This document shows, piece after piece, positions 10,592 through 23,600 of a stretch of DNA of 64,000 nucleotides. Location: positions 48,437,501 through 48,501,500 of the forward strand of contig JAYKYS010000002.1 of the NCBI GenBank assembly GCA_036924285.1, in the 5' to 3' direction. The translations under genes were made by a program, and so were the position numbers. The notes below the pieces were generated by a model. It worked only from the letters and a program-made list of their open reading frames with translations, had not been told where the DNA came from and ran no database searches. Source of the DNA: Asterella californica (taxonomy: Eukaryota > Streptophyta > Marchantiopsida > Marchantiales > Aytoniaceae). Each line of letters opens with the position of its first letter. Position 1 is the first letter of the stretch.

Positions 10592-13500
10592 TTACGCTCT
10601 TCCAAATGGAGAAAGAGGAGGATCGGGACACACCAACTTGTAGCTAACTAAGGGCTTCAGACCGAATGTCTCCTCCGGTGCCCTTGTTGCGACTGATCTC
10701 AAAGTGGTGGGGGTAGTTGTGATGTTACTGGATGATGTGGTGCACGCAGTAACTTTCGCTGGGGCCCGGATTGCGGCCCGCCTCTTTGCATCCTCGACCG
10801 TCTTCGTCGCGTTGACGTTGAGTGGATCACGGCTGTGTAGAACTGCAACTGCCGTAGCAAATGCATGCAACGGAGAAATGGATGCTTGGAATCCAAGAGT
10901 GTAGCAGCCCTCCCGCAATGCTGTTAACGTTAACCCCATATTTTCTTGCTTCTTACCCTGCGAAACCGATGAAATCGTAGTCAGTAGCTTGCCCTCAGAA
11001 CGTGTAAACAGATGGAGATGGCACTCCCACGAAAATGATGGAATCAGGTAGACGTTCCGACTTTTACATACTTCAAAGACAGAAAACACGCGCCCAGGAA
11101 GGAATGAAAGAGAGTCCCACTCACTTGAACGTAAAGTCTCAAAGAATTATCTTGAGGCTCCCTATCGTCCGCAGCACCGACTGATTTGACTGAAAGCTCC
11201 GTCCTTTGGTTTCCAAGGACGGTCAGACCGCAGCCCAAATCCCAGCTACCACAATCGCACTTCCCCCCAGACTTCCATCTGTCGACCAGAGGCTGAGGGC
11301 CATCAACACCATTAGCGCTACAGCCATGGTTACCTGCTGGAAGTATGAGAGTCACGCTCATACCTCCCTTACATCGGTCATTTACGGGGATGTTTCCACA
11401 CGAACCACACACTCGGTCACGAGTGCTGCCGCTACTGCAGCTTTCAGCGGACGCGTTAAATGCGTCACCGACGGTGGTGGATCCCACGTCACTTGAACCG
11501 CGTACAACTCTTGTATCTTGATTCGGAGAATGTCCATCCAAAGCTGAAACAAGAGATGATGAAGAAGTTCCACCCCCTGCTTTTTGCTTTTCAGGTGTCG
11601 AACCTTTCTTCAGAAAATTGATGCCCCAGCCCCACTTGTCACAAGCCGATGAAGACTTGTCCTGCTCTCTACTCATAGGCGCTCTGACAACCACGGCTGC
11701 AAGCTCGCTCTGTGACTGAGGCAGAAACCTCGTGATTCTAGACTCGGTGTCATCCAAAGTTTCGGTATCGCTCCAAGACTCTGAACATCCCACCTTTGAA
11801 TTGTATTGCAACGGACTTGAAAGAGTCACATGCCTCTCCAGCTGCCGCAATCGAAGCATCCCTTTATCGAGACTCGACGAACTTTTGTCCAGACCAGAAC
11901 CAGCTGCAGAGGGCCTGGAGCTTACCGCCGCACAAGGCATGCTCTGGGAGACGTACCTAGACGAAGGAAGCAAGAGAGCGGGCATTGGGCCTGGGCCACC
12001 CTCAGTGCCAAAAGCCGCACTCGCAGGAGAGGGAAGACTGAAGTAGGTCGAGCTGGGAGATGAGAACGTGCTGGATGGCAACCGGGGAGATCTCATAGGA
12101 GTCGCATCCCATGAAGAGAAACTCGATCTTGGGTAGCTGTTAGATGTCGGGACGGAGACAGAAACCTCCTTTACTTTAGCATCTAGCAACACAAACTCGG
12201 ACTCTACGAAATTTTGCACTCCACTGCAGCTCATCATAGGACTAATCGTCGAAGTCACCTTCATGTTCCCAGCGAAGTCCGAACTAGGCTTCTCTTTCTT
12301 ACCCCACTGTTTCCACTGGGTGATCTTATTCTTCGCCTTGCCTTTGTAAGAGTGGAAAGTATAGAGATGGGTTACCCCTTCCGACAATCCGCCATCCACT
12401 CTCTGAGTTTTGGCGACGAAAATCTCCTCCGATTCGTCCATAATGAGGCTGTAACTCGGGAGTCCATCTCTAGTCACGACGCACTGCAAGCGTCCGCATT
12501 GCAACGTGGATGTGGAGACTTGAATGGAGGACGAGGAAGAAGAAACCTCGTGGGAAACAGAATCTCCTGCTTGTGACGGAAAGAACGAAGGCCTGCCTAC
12601 TTGGCCTCTTTTAACAGTGGGCAGGCAGCGAACACCTTTTAAAACCGGACCAAAAGGCCTACACAAAACCTCCAGCTCAAGGGCGAGATTCTTTGGAACG
12701 TGCCTCGAGAGCCTACTTCGCGCCTTCACGGGTGGACGGGGAGACGCACAGCCACCATTGCCACTAGTCCTCTTCACTGGAGTACCCGATCTCACCTTCT
12801 TCGACGACGCCGAGAGTAAGGACACTTTAGTACCCTTGGATTGAGCTTTGATCTTCTCCGCCGATGACTCTGCGAAGCCGTAGACAGCAGCCCACGACGC
12901 AAGGATTGACGCTCGAGACTCCTTCGATGGATCTCTCCATGCAACTCGTACAGGGCTGGCACTACTCCTGCCAGGTCTGCTGCTAGGAATGTCGGCACTA
13001 ACACTTTTTTCAATGTTCGAGTGAGCCTTACGAAGAACTGCAGAAGATGCCTTCCCCTCCTTGAACGCGGCCTCCAGATTTCTTACAGGAGGACCGGGGG
13101 CCGATACTACTTCTGCAGTTACCGAATTCTCCGCTCCCTTAGCTAAATTCTCTCTGGCTTGTGCGAGTTCCCGTTCCTTAGCTGCGAGGGACCTTAAAGA
13201 CTGCACAGGTTTCATATGACCTTTCTCGGCCCAAAGCCACTCTATGCAGGCCGCAGACACCTTGGCAGGACTATCTCCGTCCACCCATGGATAATGCTTC
13301 TTGTCTGAACCACGAGCCAGTTGGTTTTTGTGTCTCAATGAAGGGATCGCAGTGAATGCCAGATGTTGGCTCAAGACAGAACCTAGACTTCGGGCTCTCC
13401 TCGATGTTCCGTGAGCGAGAGTTGCCTTCGCAGTTCTCTTGTCAGGATCAGTCGACTTCCCCAGCGCGCGGAGCATGTCACGGTGCTGCTTACCTCCATT

Positions 13501-15045
13501 CACAGATGCCATCCTATCTTCGGGATAGAGCTGAATGTGCTCTTCCGAGCTTCTCAAATACGAAGACTTCTTGGCTGCGGACGACGAATTCGCATCCAAC
13601 TGAGCATCGTTGCTCCATTCTTCGGTACGGTCTTCTGTGTAAACACTGGCATCATCGTCGACGTCTCCTTGGTCACCACCATCGCCCCCAATGGTAGGAC
13701 CTCCTCGTTCCGTGCTCACGCTCTGAGTACCAGACCAGTCAGAGTCGTGCGAACTCCCGAAGAAGCTTTCACTATCCGGTGATTGAGTGGTGGCGGACTG
13801 ATAGACAGTGGGGGTGGCAGCATTTCTTTCAGCGAGCTCATCGGAGCTCGCATCTTCATCTTTCAACCTGATCGAAAACTTTCTGTCACGCTGATCATTA
13901 CCGTCCGCAGTCTGGAGGTCCTCATCATCAGGACTCTCGACCATTCTTCCATCCAGAAAATTGAACTCTAGAAAGTTACCATTTTCTTGCTCTCCGGTCG
14001 ACTCCTTGGGCTTGGAATCGGGGGCGTCCGGTGGCGATCTATTTAGTAACGTGAGCTCTACAAACTGCCCATCGTCAGTCACCTTCTCGCCCCCTCCGTT
14101 CTCAACGACAGATGGCCGAGCCAGCGCCGACATCGGCATCCTGACAGTAGACATAGAATGACCATTCGAGTGAGTGTATCCGGTAGCCGAATAGTCTCCC
14201 TTAGCGAATGAGCTGCCTTCGCTTCCACACGAGAACGAAGATGACTCCAGGGTGGAGACCAAAGATGAAGTATCACTTCCGGATGGCGAGTGAAAGATAC
14301 CCCTCCTGGAAGAGCGCCTCGTGCCCTTGGACTCAGAACTGCGACTCCACTCCTTTCCAACTAGATTCCAGTCCTCTACTCCGAATCGAAGAGCCCGCTC
14401 TTCGAACGTCTCTTCTTTCCTGCAAGATTCAGCTTTGGGGCGCAGAGATCTGTCCCGACCGCCTCCAGCTTTGTCAAGATTCGAGACCCCATTCTCCTTA
14501 CAGTTTGCGGGTTTCTTATCGCGCAAGATGTAAGTATCAACAGTTTTATCGAAATGATATTCAAAGGCATCTTCGGACAAGAATCTGGCGTGCCTGTAAG
14601 CTCCCCCCTTGCTACCGGCCTTCTCCACGGAATTCGGCTTCTTAGGGCCCCGCCTGCTGCTGCTGTCCGACACCTTCCTTCGGGTCAAGTCATCCGAGGT
14701 CTTTTCACGAGATATCCGGTAGTTTGACGGTAGCTCGTGACCCAGAAACTCTTCATCCCACATTGCTTGCTCGCGCGGACTCAACTCTGTGAAATCACGC
14801 CTACAACTCACCGAATCCTTACGCTTGGAATGATGCTCTTCAGATCCTTCCCGTGAAATAACGTAGTTAGGAGGTAGATCGTGCCCCAGAAACTCCTCGT
14901 CCCACATGGCCCTGACGTGAGAGTCATCGCCTCCATCAACCGACCTGGTACCAACGCGGTTGTGAGGGTGACTACTCCTCAGTGAAGAAGGTAGCTTCGC
15001 GCTTCCTGTCTTCATGAAACCATGAGAACGACTACTGTCGCGCAT
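10592..15045 (-). CDS. DUF3527 domain-containing protein (two coding exons)
   Basis: Exon 1 is 15045-11125 and exon 2 is 10957-10592, giving about 1,428 residues. The start is the ATG at 15045. Upstream exons are not excluded. The intron (11124-10958, 167 bp) has a GTGAGT donor after LRLYVQ and a TTTCGCAG acceptor before GKKQENMG. Joining these gives the C-terminal layout of plant DUF3527 proteins. The diagnostic sites are CDCGSWDLGCGLTVL (about residues 1263-1277) and, in exon 2, REGCYTLGFQASISPLHAF, then ATAVAVLHSRDP. The N-terminal two thirds are Ser/Arg/Glu-rich and probably disordered. They include a duplicated motif AMWDEEFLGH at residues 46-55 and 94-103. No signal peptide or membrane segment is seen. 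Arabidopsis members such as AT2G29510 and AT5G59020 have no established biochemical function. Family assignment is firm, function unknown. Confidence 0.9.
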
Positions 15046-15404
15046 TGTCGAGTTGCGTCGAAAATTGCAACAGATCCTCAATCAGTAAGTTGGTGTGCGG
15101 CCCCTTTGAGGGGTCCGACCTACGCGATGAAAAGGAAGCAAGGATTAGGAAAGAAATGCACTGTCACTTCCAGAAGTCATCATCATGGCTCAGAACACAA
15201 GCGCCTAATGACACTCTACGTTCTGCTTCTTTAACCCAATCTTCGCCGCTCGTTCAGTAGATAATATTGGCACTTACTAGTACTCTACGGTCGAAATGGG
15301 ACAGCCAATTTGCAGAATTAATCACGCGAAAACCACAGGGCTTAAAACCCAATCTCCTGGCTCTGAATTGTACGAGCAGTAGAGTAACCTGGAGACTAAA
15401 CAGT

Positions 15405-15470
15405 GAAGAACATACCCGTGGTCGAACGAGTAATACATCAGCTGACCACTAAGCTATAAACATCTCCACA
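15405..15470 (-). other. Weak tRNA-derived (SINE-like) fragment
   Basis: The reverse complement contains TAGCTTAGTGG, matching the pol III A-box consensus, in a D-arm-like AGCT...AGCT hairpin. It is followed by GTTCGACCAC, which resembles a B box. The A-to-B spacing is too short for a functional tRNA and no acceptor stem closes, so this is at most a decayed tRNA-related fragment. Confidence 0.2.
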
Positions 15471-16715
15471 TATGGAAGGCAACGCCCGTTAAGAACGAGA
15501 CACGAAGGACAAACGAGAGTTCAGAAATCCAGTGTAATACGGAGAGATACATGTCAAGACACAGTCATGGACACAGACGAGTGTTAGCAACGACCGCTGC
15601 GCCTGTCAACTTGCCAACGACTGCCACCAACAGGGGGCAAAGAGGTGTACCTGATGTAGTAGGACGGTCAACCTCCGTTGATCCATGAATACATAGATGG
15701 GGTTCAGTGCCCTCCCAAGGAGAAGACCTCACGCCCTCTTCCAGTACAATGACGTTCAGTATTCACTAAGGCGGCAACAATCTCTTCACATTAGCCTCTT
15801 GGCCTTCCGACCCTCAATCCTGATTAGTACTGCAGAATATGACCACAGCTTTGCCGAAGGTGACTTCCTAAAATTCTGCTTCAGAACTAGGACCCTCAAC
15901 TCGTAATTGAGGCTTAGAAGCCTACTCCCGACGCTACAGCACGAGTAATGCTTCCCATAGGAATCAGACACGATGCCACCTGTTCCCAGGCGGTGAAGTT
16001 ACCAACCGCGAGATCAGCGAGTAGCGCTTCGAGGTCTCTTTCGGTAAGAGCTCATCCGCAATGTGCTTTCTGAGCTTGGAGAAGAAACCATGTACTCTCG
16101 GAGCGAGTGCAAAAGTCCCAACGCTTGCTCGGATACGAAGGCGCAATCAACACGCCGTACCTCGGGTCAGGCTTCTCACATGCTTCGGGCGGATGTCGCA
16201 CTCCGTCTCTCTTTCGCTCGTCCGCGATTTCGCTGTCACTGCCCTGCGTACCTCACCTTGACCACCTTCTCCTATCTCTTCTTCCTCCTCGGCTTACGCA
16301 ACCACGCGATGGAATGTAACGAGGCTACGCTATGCACACAGCAAAATCGATTTCAGATTGCACGAATGAGCAAATCGCTAGTAGGTCGTACTCATCAGAT
16401 CTGCTATCTAGTTGCCCTGCTGCTTTCCTCCCTCCCTCTGATCAACTCATTCTCTTTCTGTGCCTCCCCTCACTTTCTCTGTTCTGCCGCTGTCTTCCTT
16501 CCCTCACCACTGGCCATTCAACAGGCCCAGTAGTTCACATGCATCGCAATAACCGCAGAGAAATTCTTGGAAGCGGAATCCTTTTTTGCTTCCTCCTTCC
16601 ATCAGAGAGCTCAGCACAGCAGTCCCAGTCCCGTCAGTCCATCGGCGTCCTTCAAGGAGAATCGGAGCCTTAGCAAACGAATAAGCAGCAGCTCACTCCG
16701 TCCGCCTTCCAACTG

Positions 16716-16748
16716 CTCCTCCTCCTCCTCCTCCTCCTCCTCCTCTCC
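16716..16748. repeat. CTC trinucleotide microsatellite
   Basis: About ten tandem CTC/CCT units sit in the middle of the pyrimidine-rich block upstream of the DUF3527 gene. Confidence 0.9.
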
Positions 16749-17091
16749 TCTCCGTAATGTTTGCACTGCATATCATTCTGCCGCGTTGCCCTCCCCTGCC
16801 CTCCTCTTTTGCTTCACTCACTCAGCCCCTCTTGCGGCAGCGGCAGCGGCAGCACAAGACACAACCTTTCCTTCTTTTGAGCAGTCTCTGCAGAAAGCGC
16901 CCACTTTCCTTCCTTGCACACTCTCTCTCAGACCAGACACCAGCCGGCAGACTCGACAGATCTGAACAGAAGAATTGCAATGAACGTAGTGGTGCCAGTC
17001 CTATCCTCTCATAGGACAAAAGCCAACCCTCTCTGGTTCCCGTAACGAGGACTGGATCAGCGCGCTCCAACCTAATCCGCGCCTCTTTCCT

Positions 17092-17105
17092 TCTCTCTCT
17101 CTCTC
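17092..17105. repeat. CT microsatellite
   Basis: A short CT run closes the pyrimidine-rich block. Confidence 0.8.
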
Positions 17106-17462
17106 GGTCGTAGACTCGTGACTCGGTACGTACAGTAAGTCGAAGATGGCCTCACCCACAGTTTCCTCGGTCGGTCTGTTGCGCAGTACCGCAGAGGTGC
17201 CTGTGACTACAGTAGGTAGTAGTAAGTACGTGGTAAGGTAAGGTACTCATGTCTATTTCCTATTGCTCCTCCTCCTCGTCCCACTCTCCGCCGTAGCATT
17301 AGGGTCTCTGCCCACTATGGGCAAAATTATTTCTCACAGATCAGGTTGTGTAACCTTGGTTCGGTAAACCACTGGTCAGCCAACTGCCTCTTGCATAAGC
17401 ATATTTTAGGATATATATATTCTAGAATTTGGTATCTTGGAAGTACCTGGGCGGAGAAGGAG

Positions 17463-17527
17463 GTGGGTAGGTACCCCTGTGGTCACCTTTTCGAATAAAC
17501 TTATTAAACTGAGGGGTACCTCCACCC
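17463..17527. repeat. Imperfect inverted repeat around GGTACCCC
   Basis: TGGGTAGGTACCCCT (17463-) faces AGGGGTACCTCCACCC (ending 17527) across about 34 bp. The arms share an exact AGGTACCCCT core and mirror each other with a small indel. Confidence 0.6.
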
Positions 17528-18974
17528 AAAGACTCTTATAATAATTCTTCCTTCTTCGCAAATTTCGCTCTATTCAAACTTACTAACTGCTACTGTTCCC
17601 CGCGAACTAGTTATCCGTTCGTGAACTTCATGATTCGAATTTCCCCCGATTTCTTTACTGCGTGGAATTATTCAACCTCCCACGTAGCAAAATAATTAGT
17701 TCACCCCTTGACCGATGAGTGCGAGTATCTTGACCACCCGAGGGAGATAAAATCCTTGTACCTCTGCAGCTCTGCTCTAGAGCCCCTCCGCGTTCTCCGC
17801 TCGACTTTGACTTGGTTTACTCCCTCTACTGGACCCTGGACGGATTCGTGCAAAGTCAAGCCCAGAAGATCTTACTTCCTTTCCCGTCCCTGCCTTCGAG
17901 ACGCTCCTAACTAGACCACATTCACTGGTTCGGTATACAATACACTACCGTAGTGACCTACCTAACCAACTCCGTAGACGTGTGTCAAAACCCCGAACCT
18001 TTACCGCACCACGAATAACTATGATTACTTATCTAAACGTGTTCGGTACTGATTCTGCGGTTGTTCGTCGATATCAGTTTGAAAATCGCTGGATCCGGCG
18101 CCCTTCGTGACGTTGTCTGGTATACGTATGACAGACTGAAGGCTCGGTCCATAGAGCCGTGCCACTTGCCCTGACTGCAGTAAAAAGCGAACCTGCATCT
18201 TTAGCAGGTGATGGGGATCGCATGCCTTTCTTCTCTTCTTTCTTGTCTTTCTTTTCCGGACTGAAGGAGAATATGTATGTCGTGTGCCCGAGAGATCGAT
18301 CATGGCATGGCAGAGCCGATGCCGTTATGGGGCGAGAAAGGCGATCGATTCTGGCGACAGTCAGAAAAAGAATAGTAGACTGTCAACAAACAATGGGGCA
18401 TATCATATATTTTATACATCAGGTCTATAATATACGATTATTATTTATTCAGATATATAGAGATTCAGTTCAAATCTTTCCTAATATTACAATCTCAAGA
18501 AGCTGATATTTTGGGCTCTAACTTTAGGAGAGGTCTAACCCTTTTAGATGGCGGTGGAGGCCCCCTTAAGTAGGGAGTTCGTTTGGGTCAGATCTCTATC
18601 TCTGGCCCTATCTTGAGTGGTACCTCTCCAGACGCACAGTAGTATCATGCAAGAAATATCGTGTTCTGATTTGGATTCCTTCTAGTTATAATCTGGACGC
18701 TGCTCTAAACTGTTGGTGGGGGGGGCTTCATGTGGTCAGAGGAGGATGTGAGGAAAAAGGAGAAGAAAAACATTGTTGGAAAACCAAACTAATGTTGGGA
18801 ATTTAGAAGGAAGGAAAAGAAATTGTGAGGATGGAAACTTTGTTCGTCCATCCAGCACTTTCCATCTAACCTTGACATGCATACAAATATCTAGTTCCAC
18901 AAACTCTTCCTTCATTATAGAGATTCAAGTTTTCGTCAGGAAGTTAGTTGGAATCAAACAGGCCAGGTTTAAGG

Positions 18975-19012
18975 GGTTTAAGGCCACATCCTCGATAATG
19001 TGGCCTTAAACC
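18975..19012. repeat. Perfect 15-bp hairpin, extendable
   Basis: GGTTTAAGGCCACAT (18975-18989) pairs exactly with 18998-19012 across an 8-nt loop. Pairing continues outward imperfectly through a second AGGTTTAAG/CTTAAACTC block, giving about 25 bp of near-pairing. It contains a repeated GTTTAAGG word. Confidence 0.75.
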
Positions 19013-21194
19013 TTAAACTCCCAATGTGGATAGAAATATTCTCCTTTTTCCTTACAATCTACTTGAGCTTAAACCAAATCTCTTCTGTTCCAGAAACTTT
19101 TTATATTTCATTTCTAAGATTTCTTTATCAATACTGAGTAGCTTTTGTAAATTATGAACGATAAAGTGTATACCTATATGTATATGAGGAAAAGAGCATA
19201 AGGATATTATATTATACATTATAGCATAAGGACACATAGATGAGGAAAATAGCTTTAATGATACTCTTGAGGAGGTGTTTTCATCGATGAGCATCAGTTC
19301 CGTAGCTAATGGAATACTTGTATTCTGTTCACGTGAGTTGCATGAGGAGATTGTAAAGTTCATTGATGATGGATGTCAGATTCAACTTCAGAAAGAAAAA
19401 ATTCAGAAGTTTCAGATAGAAAAGAGTAAAAACACGAAGAAATGCAAGTCCGTACAACATACAAGATTATGGGTCGCTACTTGAAGACTCTAACCAACAA
19501 ATGGAACATGCAACAACAAAATCATCCATACGAGATTAAAAGAAAGTAAATCACAAATTCACATCAGAGACACTCAAACAATTGCGGGTTAGAGTGAGTG
19601 AGTATCTCCTTGAGAAGAGAGAGAACATTTCTATGATATGTTGAGAAGGCATGAAAAGACTTTTGTTTTTGTAAAGAAGAGACTGATGTGTGAATACAAG
19701 TGTCATAAAGGTAGTGAACACAAGCTTCTTTAGTTGAATATAAAAAGAAATATCTTTAACAAATTGAAATTGTGAATTTGTAATTTAAATATATGACCAA
19801 ATCTTTCTGCGGGGAAAGATTTTACTAGATAAGGTACTTGTAAAATTATACTCTTATTCTCTATAAAAATACATATAATAATCAAAGATCATCACATACC
19901 ATTTTAGAAAACTTGATCAGAGTTGGATAATTTTTCATAAAATTTACCATTTCCTATCTTCTAATTCATAAATTTGTTCAAATTTGTCAAAATTGGAAAT
20001 TAATATACTTAATTGTCTAACAAATTAATGGCACTCATTTTCAAACATACCGTTGTTTTTTTTTTGGAAACCTCATGCTAAACAAATATGAAGACAACAT
20101 CTTCACTTAGACCAAGTGCATATTTTACAGTAAAGAAATAATTCATAAAATATCTGAAATATCATGCTATTTTTTGTGGGAAAATTATTTTCCAAACAAA
20201 TAAGTGAAATAAGCTTTTACATTTTTACCTAAATACTTAAAGACAAAATGTTCATGTTGTAAAATTTTTGTTCCCATCTATCATTTTATCACTGACAACG
20301 GTACGCTTTGTGCAATATCCTAAATATAATGATTAGTGATGATGCTTCAAAGTTCCTTTTTATTTGGAGGTAAACTTATATTATTTTTAAGTCTTAAAAG
20401 ATCAAGAGATAGTACGTTTGAATGATATATGCTATTTTCATGTTTATTTCTAAAGTCGTGTGTTCCTCATCTGAGGTGATCAATAAATTCATACCCCAAC
20501 GTAGACAACCCTATGGATGTTATCATGTTTGTGATCAAAAATAATAATTTTCTTATTGAATTTGGAAAATATTTATGTGCAAATAAATATAATAATCCAA
20601 ATTTTTATTCTTCTGTGCCTATTATTTCAAGAAAAAAATACTTTAAATACAATTTATCTTTATCTAAACAATTTAAATACAAGTAATTTAACTTCACATA
20701 GTTATACCAAGCGAGATAACAAAACCACTTAATGAAACCCCCCAAGCTTCTTGAGGATTTCGAAATAAGAATCTTATCGCGTTTGGAAACATAAATGAAT
20801 GATCCATAAGGTGGTTCATTTTGCACAGAGTTTGCATTATGAATTATCTACGTCAAAGAACTGATTAATCGAGTAAATCGCATTGAACAAGCGTCTCGAA
20901 GATGACACGAAGACTCCATCCACTCCTGCTAATGTGAACTGCCAAGGACAGCAAAGAACGCCAATATGAATAGATGTGTCAGCTAGAAAATGACCATCAA
21001 TCATTCAAGAATTTTGAGAATCTCCAAAGTTGAATGTGAAAGTTTTGTGAATTGAACTCCATCAAGCTATTCAGTGCGTTCCAAGAGAACGAGAATGCAA
21101 GAACCTTTTTAGTTTCAGTTTTTAGTTAGTAGTTAAGCAAGATTTTATATGCCATCATGAATTCTTTTTCGTTTATAGTGTTTACAGTTTCCAA

Positions 21195-21258
21195 TCTGGA
21201 AATCGTCATCCTAAAATTTTTCAAGGAACCCTTGAAAGATTTTAGGATGACGACCAGA
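21195..21258. repeat. Long hairpin with miRNA-like length
   Basis: The arms at 21195-21226 and 21230-21258 pair over about 29 bp, with one mismatch, a 3-nt bulge (AAA) and a 3-nt loop. The loop is tighter than usual for a plant microRNA precursor, so a small foldback insertion or siRNA source is as likely. Confidence 0.7.
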
Positions 21259-23600
21259 TCATTTCTTTGTCATCTGAAAGTGAACTAGTAATTTCAGCAA
21301 AGCTTCTTCAATCATTGTTTCTGTCTAATTGGATAAATAATAAACTTTTCCATAAAAGAGAATATCCATTATATATTAGACACGAGAAACCTGCCAGCCT
21401 AGAAACTATATTTTAAAAACGGGAAGGATCTTTTATATTTCACAAATATAAATCTGGTTTAATCTCATACTCTGTTAGATTAACAATAATCTTTATATAC
21501 ATTTTGGATTATATTTTTCTCGTTAATATATATATAGAAAAGATACTGCGCTTGCAATGGAATAGCGAGGCTATGCATTAGCGATTTATCCGAAATTAAA
21601 GAAAACCCGAATCTAAACTTCTCCCTTCTCCCCTTCTTCTAACGGTCAATCAATGAAACAAAATACAATATAAGACAAAATCTGTCTCTTTCCTTTCCGG
21701 GGTTTACAACGGATAGATGTGCTAGAAGAGGAGAAAACTTGGCAAGAGTTCACGTTTTTTTTCTCGGGTAAAAGAAAATTGTAGTCGGTGAAAGAACCGA
21801 ATGTGAAAGTAAATTTTACCCGACGGTAACCTACCCAAAATTAAGGGAAGGAGGACTGACTCGGTCGACGATGTGATTAACCAAGGTGATTACGTGTCAC
21901 CGTATCATCCAAAGTGGTAAGCAAGTATTTGGAATATAAGTTATAAATAAGTGTGAGTCCGACTGATCAGAAGATAATTTAAGGCATACGACTGGTTTAT
22001 AAATATTGTCAATGACGTAGACATTTCCAACGTCAGTTCGCTTCAGCCCAAGGCATGGAGATCGAGCTGGGGCGCAGAGTTGTCGTTTATTCGTTTTGCC
22101 AGTGATCTTTAATTTCACGACGTCATTGTTGACGAGTTCAAAGACCTTCACCGTCCATCAAGACCGGCTGAAGGTTCTTCCCAGAGCCACCAGTGACCAG
22201 AATGCGTTCTTGGGTTCTGTACTACTGCGGTTAGTCTAAACTCAAGTTGTCAACCAAATGATGCTTGTTTACCATACCCTCTATATTACTGACTTTAGAA
22301 TCACAGAATGGTTCGTGGGTTTTGGCTCTATACTTCTTGTTCTGATTCGGGGCTGTCTTGTCTTATTTGCAGCTTGGCATGTTGTGGACCCAGGTTACCT
22401 CGCTCCGAGCCCAGTGTCAGACTGCGTGGAATGTGTATACCATACCATATGCCCGGGACCGGGAACTATACCCAGCCTGTTGAGAAATGGAGAAGCAGAA
22501 AACGACTCCGATACCTTTTGCGATTGACAGGAGTCTATCGGGAAACATGCTGTATTAAGATTGATGTAGGTAGAGTAGGAGAGCCAGCCAACCCACACGA
22601 ACATTTGAATGAATGTGAATGAATGGCGGCCTAGCAATGCGCCAAGAAACACGACCATCCTAAACATATTGTGGTAAGCACACACTAAACCCTAGCCATG
22701 CTGCTTCTTCTAATCGCTCCCTGATTCAGTGTACTTTGACCGTTGGTATGTGTGAGTGGCTACAGCAAGAAATCTACCTATTGCTAGGAAGGGCCGGGTT
22801 CTCTCTCTCTCGTCTCTCTCCATCTTCCATTCTTCTAACCGCAGTCTTTATGGGAACTTTATAATGATTTTTATTGTATGATTATGGAATTATAAATATT
22901 TTATCAGAAGATATGAAAATACTGTTTGAACTTTGTTAAATGGCAGCTTCAAACCTGCAAAAGAGCCACCCCGCAATTAACTATGTTGAGAATGCAAATG
23001 AGAAATTATAAGGTATAATTGAGGATGCAGATGAGAAATTATATGATGATCTGTTAAAATTTTACAATGTTATTGACAGTTTTAGATACTGATATAACTT
23101 CTGGACTTGCAAGATAAAGAAAGAAGTCAAAGACATTTTTATTTGTGAGATGTAGGAAAGCTTGTATCTAAATCCTGAATATCGATTGCTGAAAAGGAAA
23201 ATTCTTTGAAGAGAAAAGAAGAGAAGAGAAGAACCGTCATAACATCCCACTTGGTGCTATCGCTTACAGTAATCTGTTTTCCTATGTGCTTACCTGTGTT
23301 AAAGATCAACAAGTAAAACTTTGTTCCCTTGAACTATGAACTTTTTAATGGACTAAATTTATATTCAAATATCAATCACATGATTGAGTAATAAGAAGTA
23401 ATACACTATTGCTGAATCCGCAAATAATCATGGAGAATTCAAGTTCTTAGTCATTTACAAGTTTCAGTTTTCAACTTATTTGAACTTAACTATCTACTTA
23501 TTACTTTAAAGTACAGCAAATGTTTTTATAATATTTATCTTTTCCTTACTTTCTACGTATAACACACTTGATCTGATTTTATCATGTGATTATATATCTC

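Larger units (their letters stand above)
15046..18300. promoter_or_regulatory. Presumed 5' UTR and promoter side of the DUF3527 gene
   Basis: Relatively GC-rich, transposon-poor sequence lies immediately upstream of the minus-strand gene. The stretch 16,200-17,110 is strongly pyrimidine-rich on the plus strand (CTC and CT runs), a composition common in plant leaders. That would suit a divergent plus-strand transcript better than the minus-strand gene. Many short plus-strand frames here follow the CT composition and show no domain. No TATA box or start site can be placed with confidence. Confidence 0.35.
18301..23600. other. AT-rich, gene-poor stretch
   Basis: No frame of interest was found. 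The sequence is AT-rich with short poly-A/T runs. It contains the two hairpins at 18,975 and 21,195 and otherwise nothing recognisable, probably old transposon DNA. Confidence 0.55.

Noticed and set aside
11206..14645. Several plus-strand open frames of 60-145 codons inside the DUF3527 gene
   Set aside because: They lie opposite a strongly supported coding exon, show no domain, and their composition is the shadow of the Ser/Arg-rich codons on the other strand.
15060..15081. An upstream in-frame non-ATG start for the DUF3527 protein at 15081
   Set aside because: The codon is TTG. The first ATG in frame is at 15045, so the shorter start is preferred.
15405..15470. A functional tRNA on the minus strand
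   Set aside because: The A-box match is good, but no acceptor stem forms and the A-B spacing is too short. Retained only as a weak SINE-like fragment.
16063..17014. Overlapping plus-strand frames up to 156 codons
   Set aside because: They follow the CT-rich composition (runs of Ser, Leu and Pro) in three frames at once, which is typical of a pyrimidine-rich leader rather than of a protein gene.
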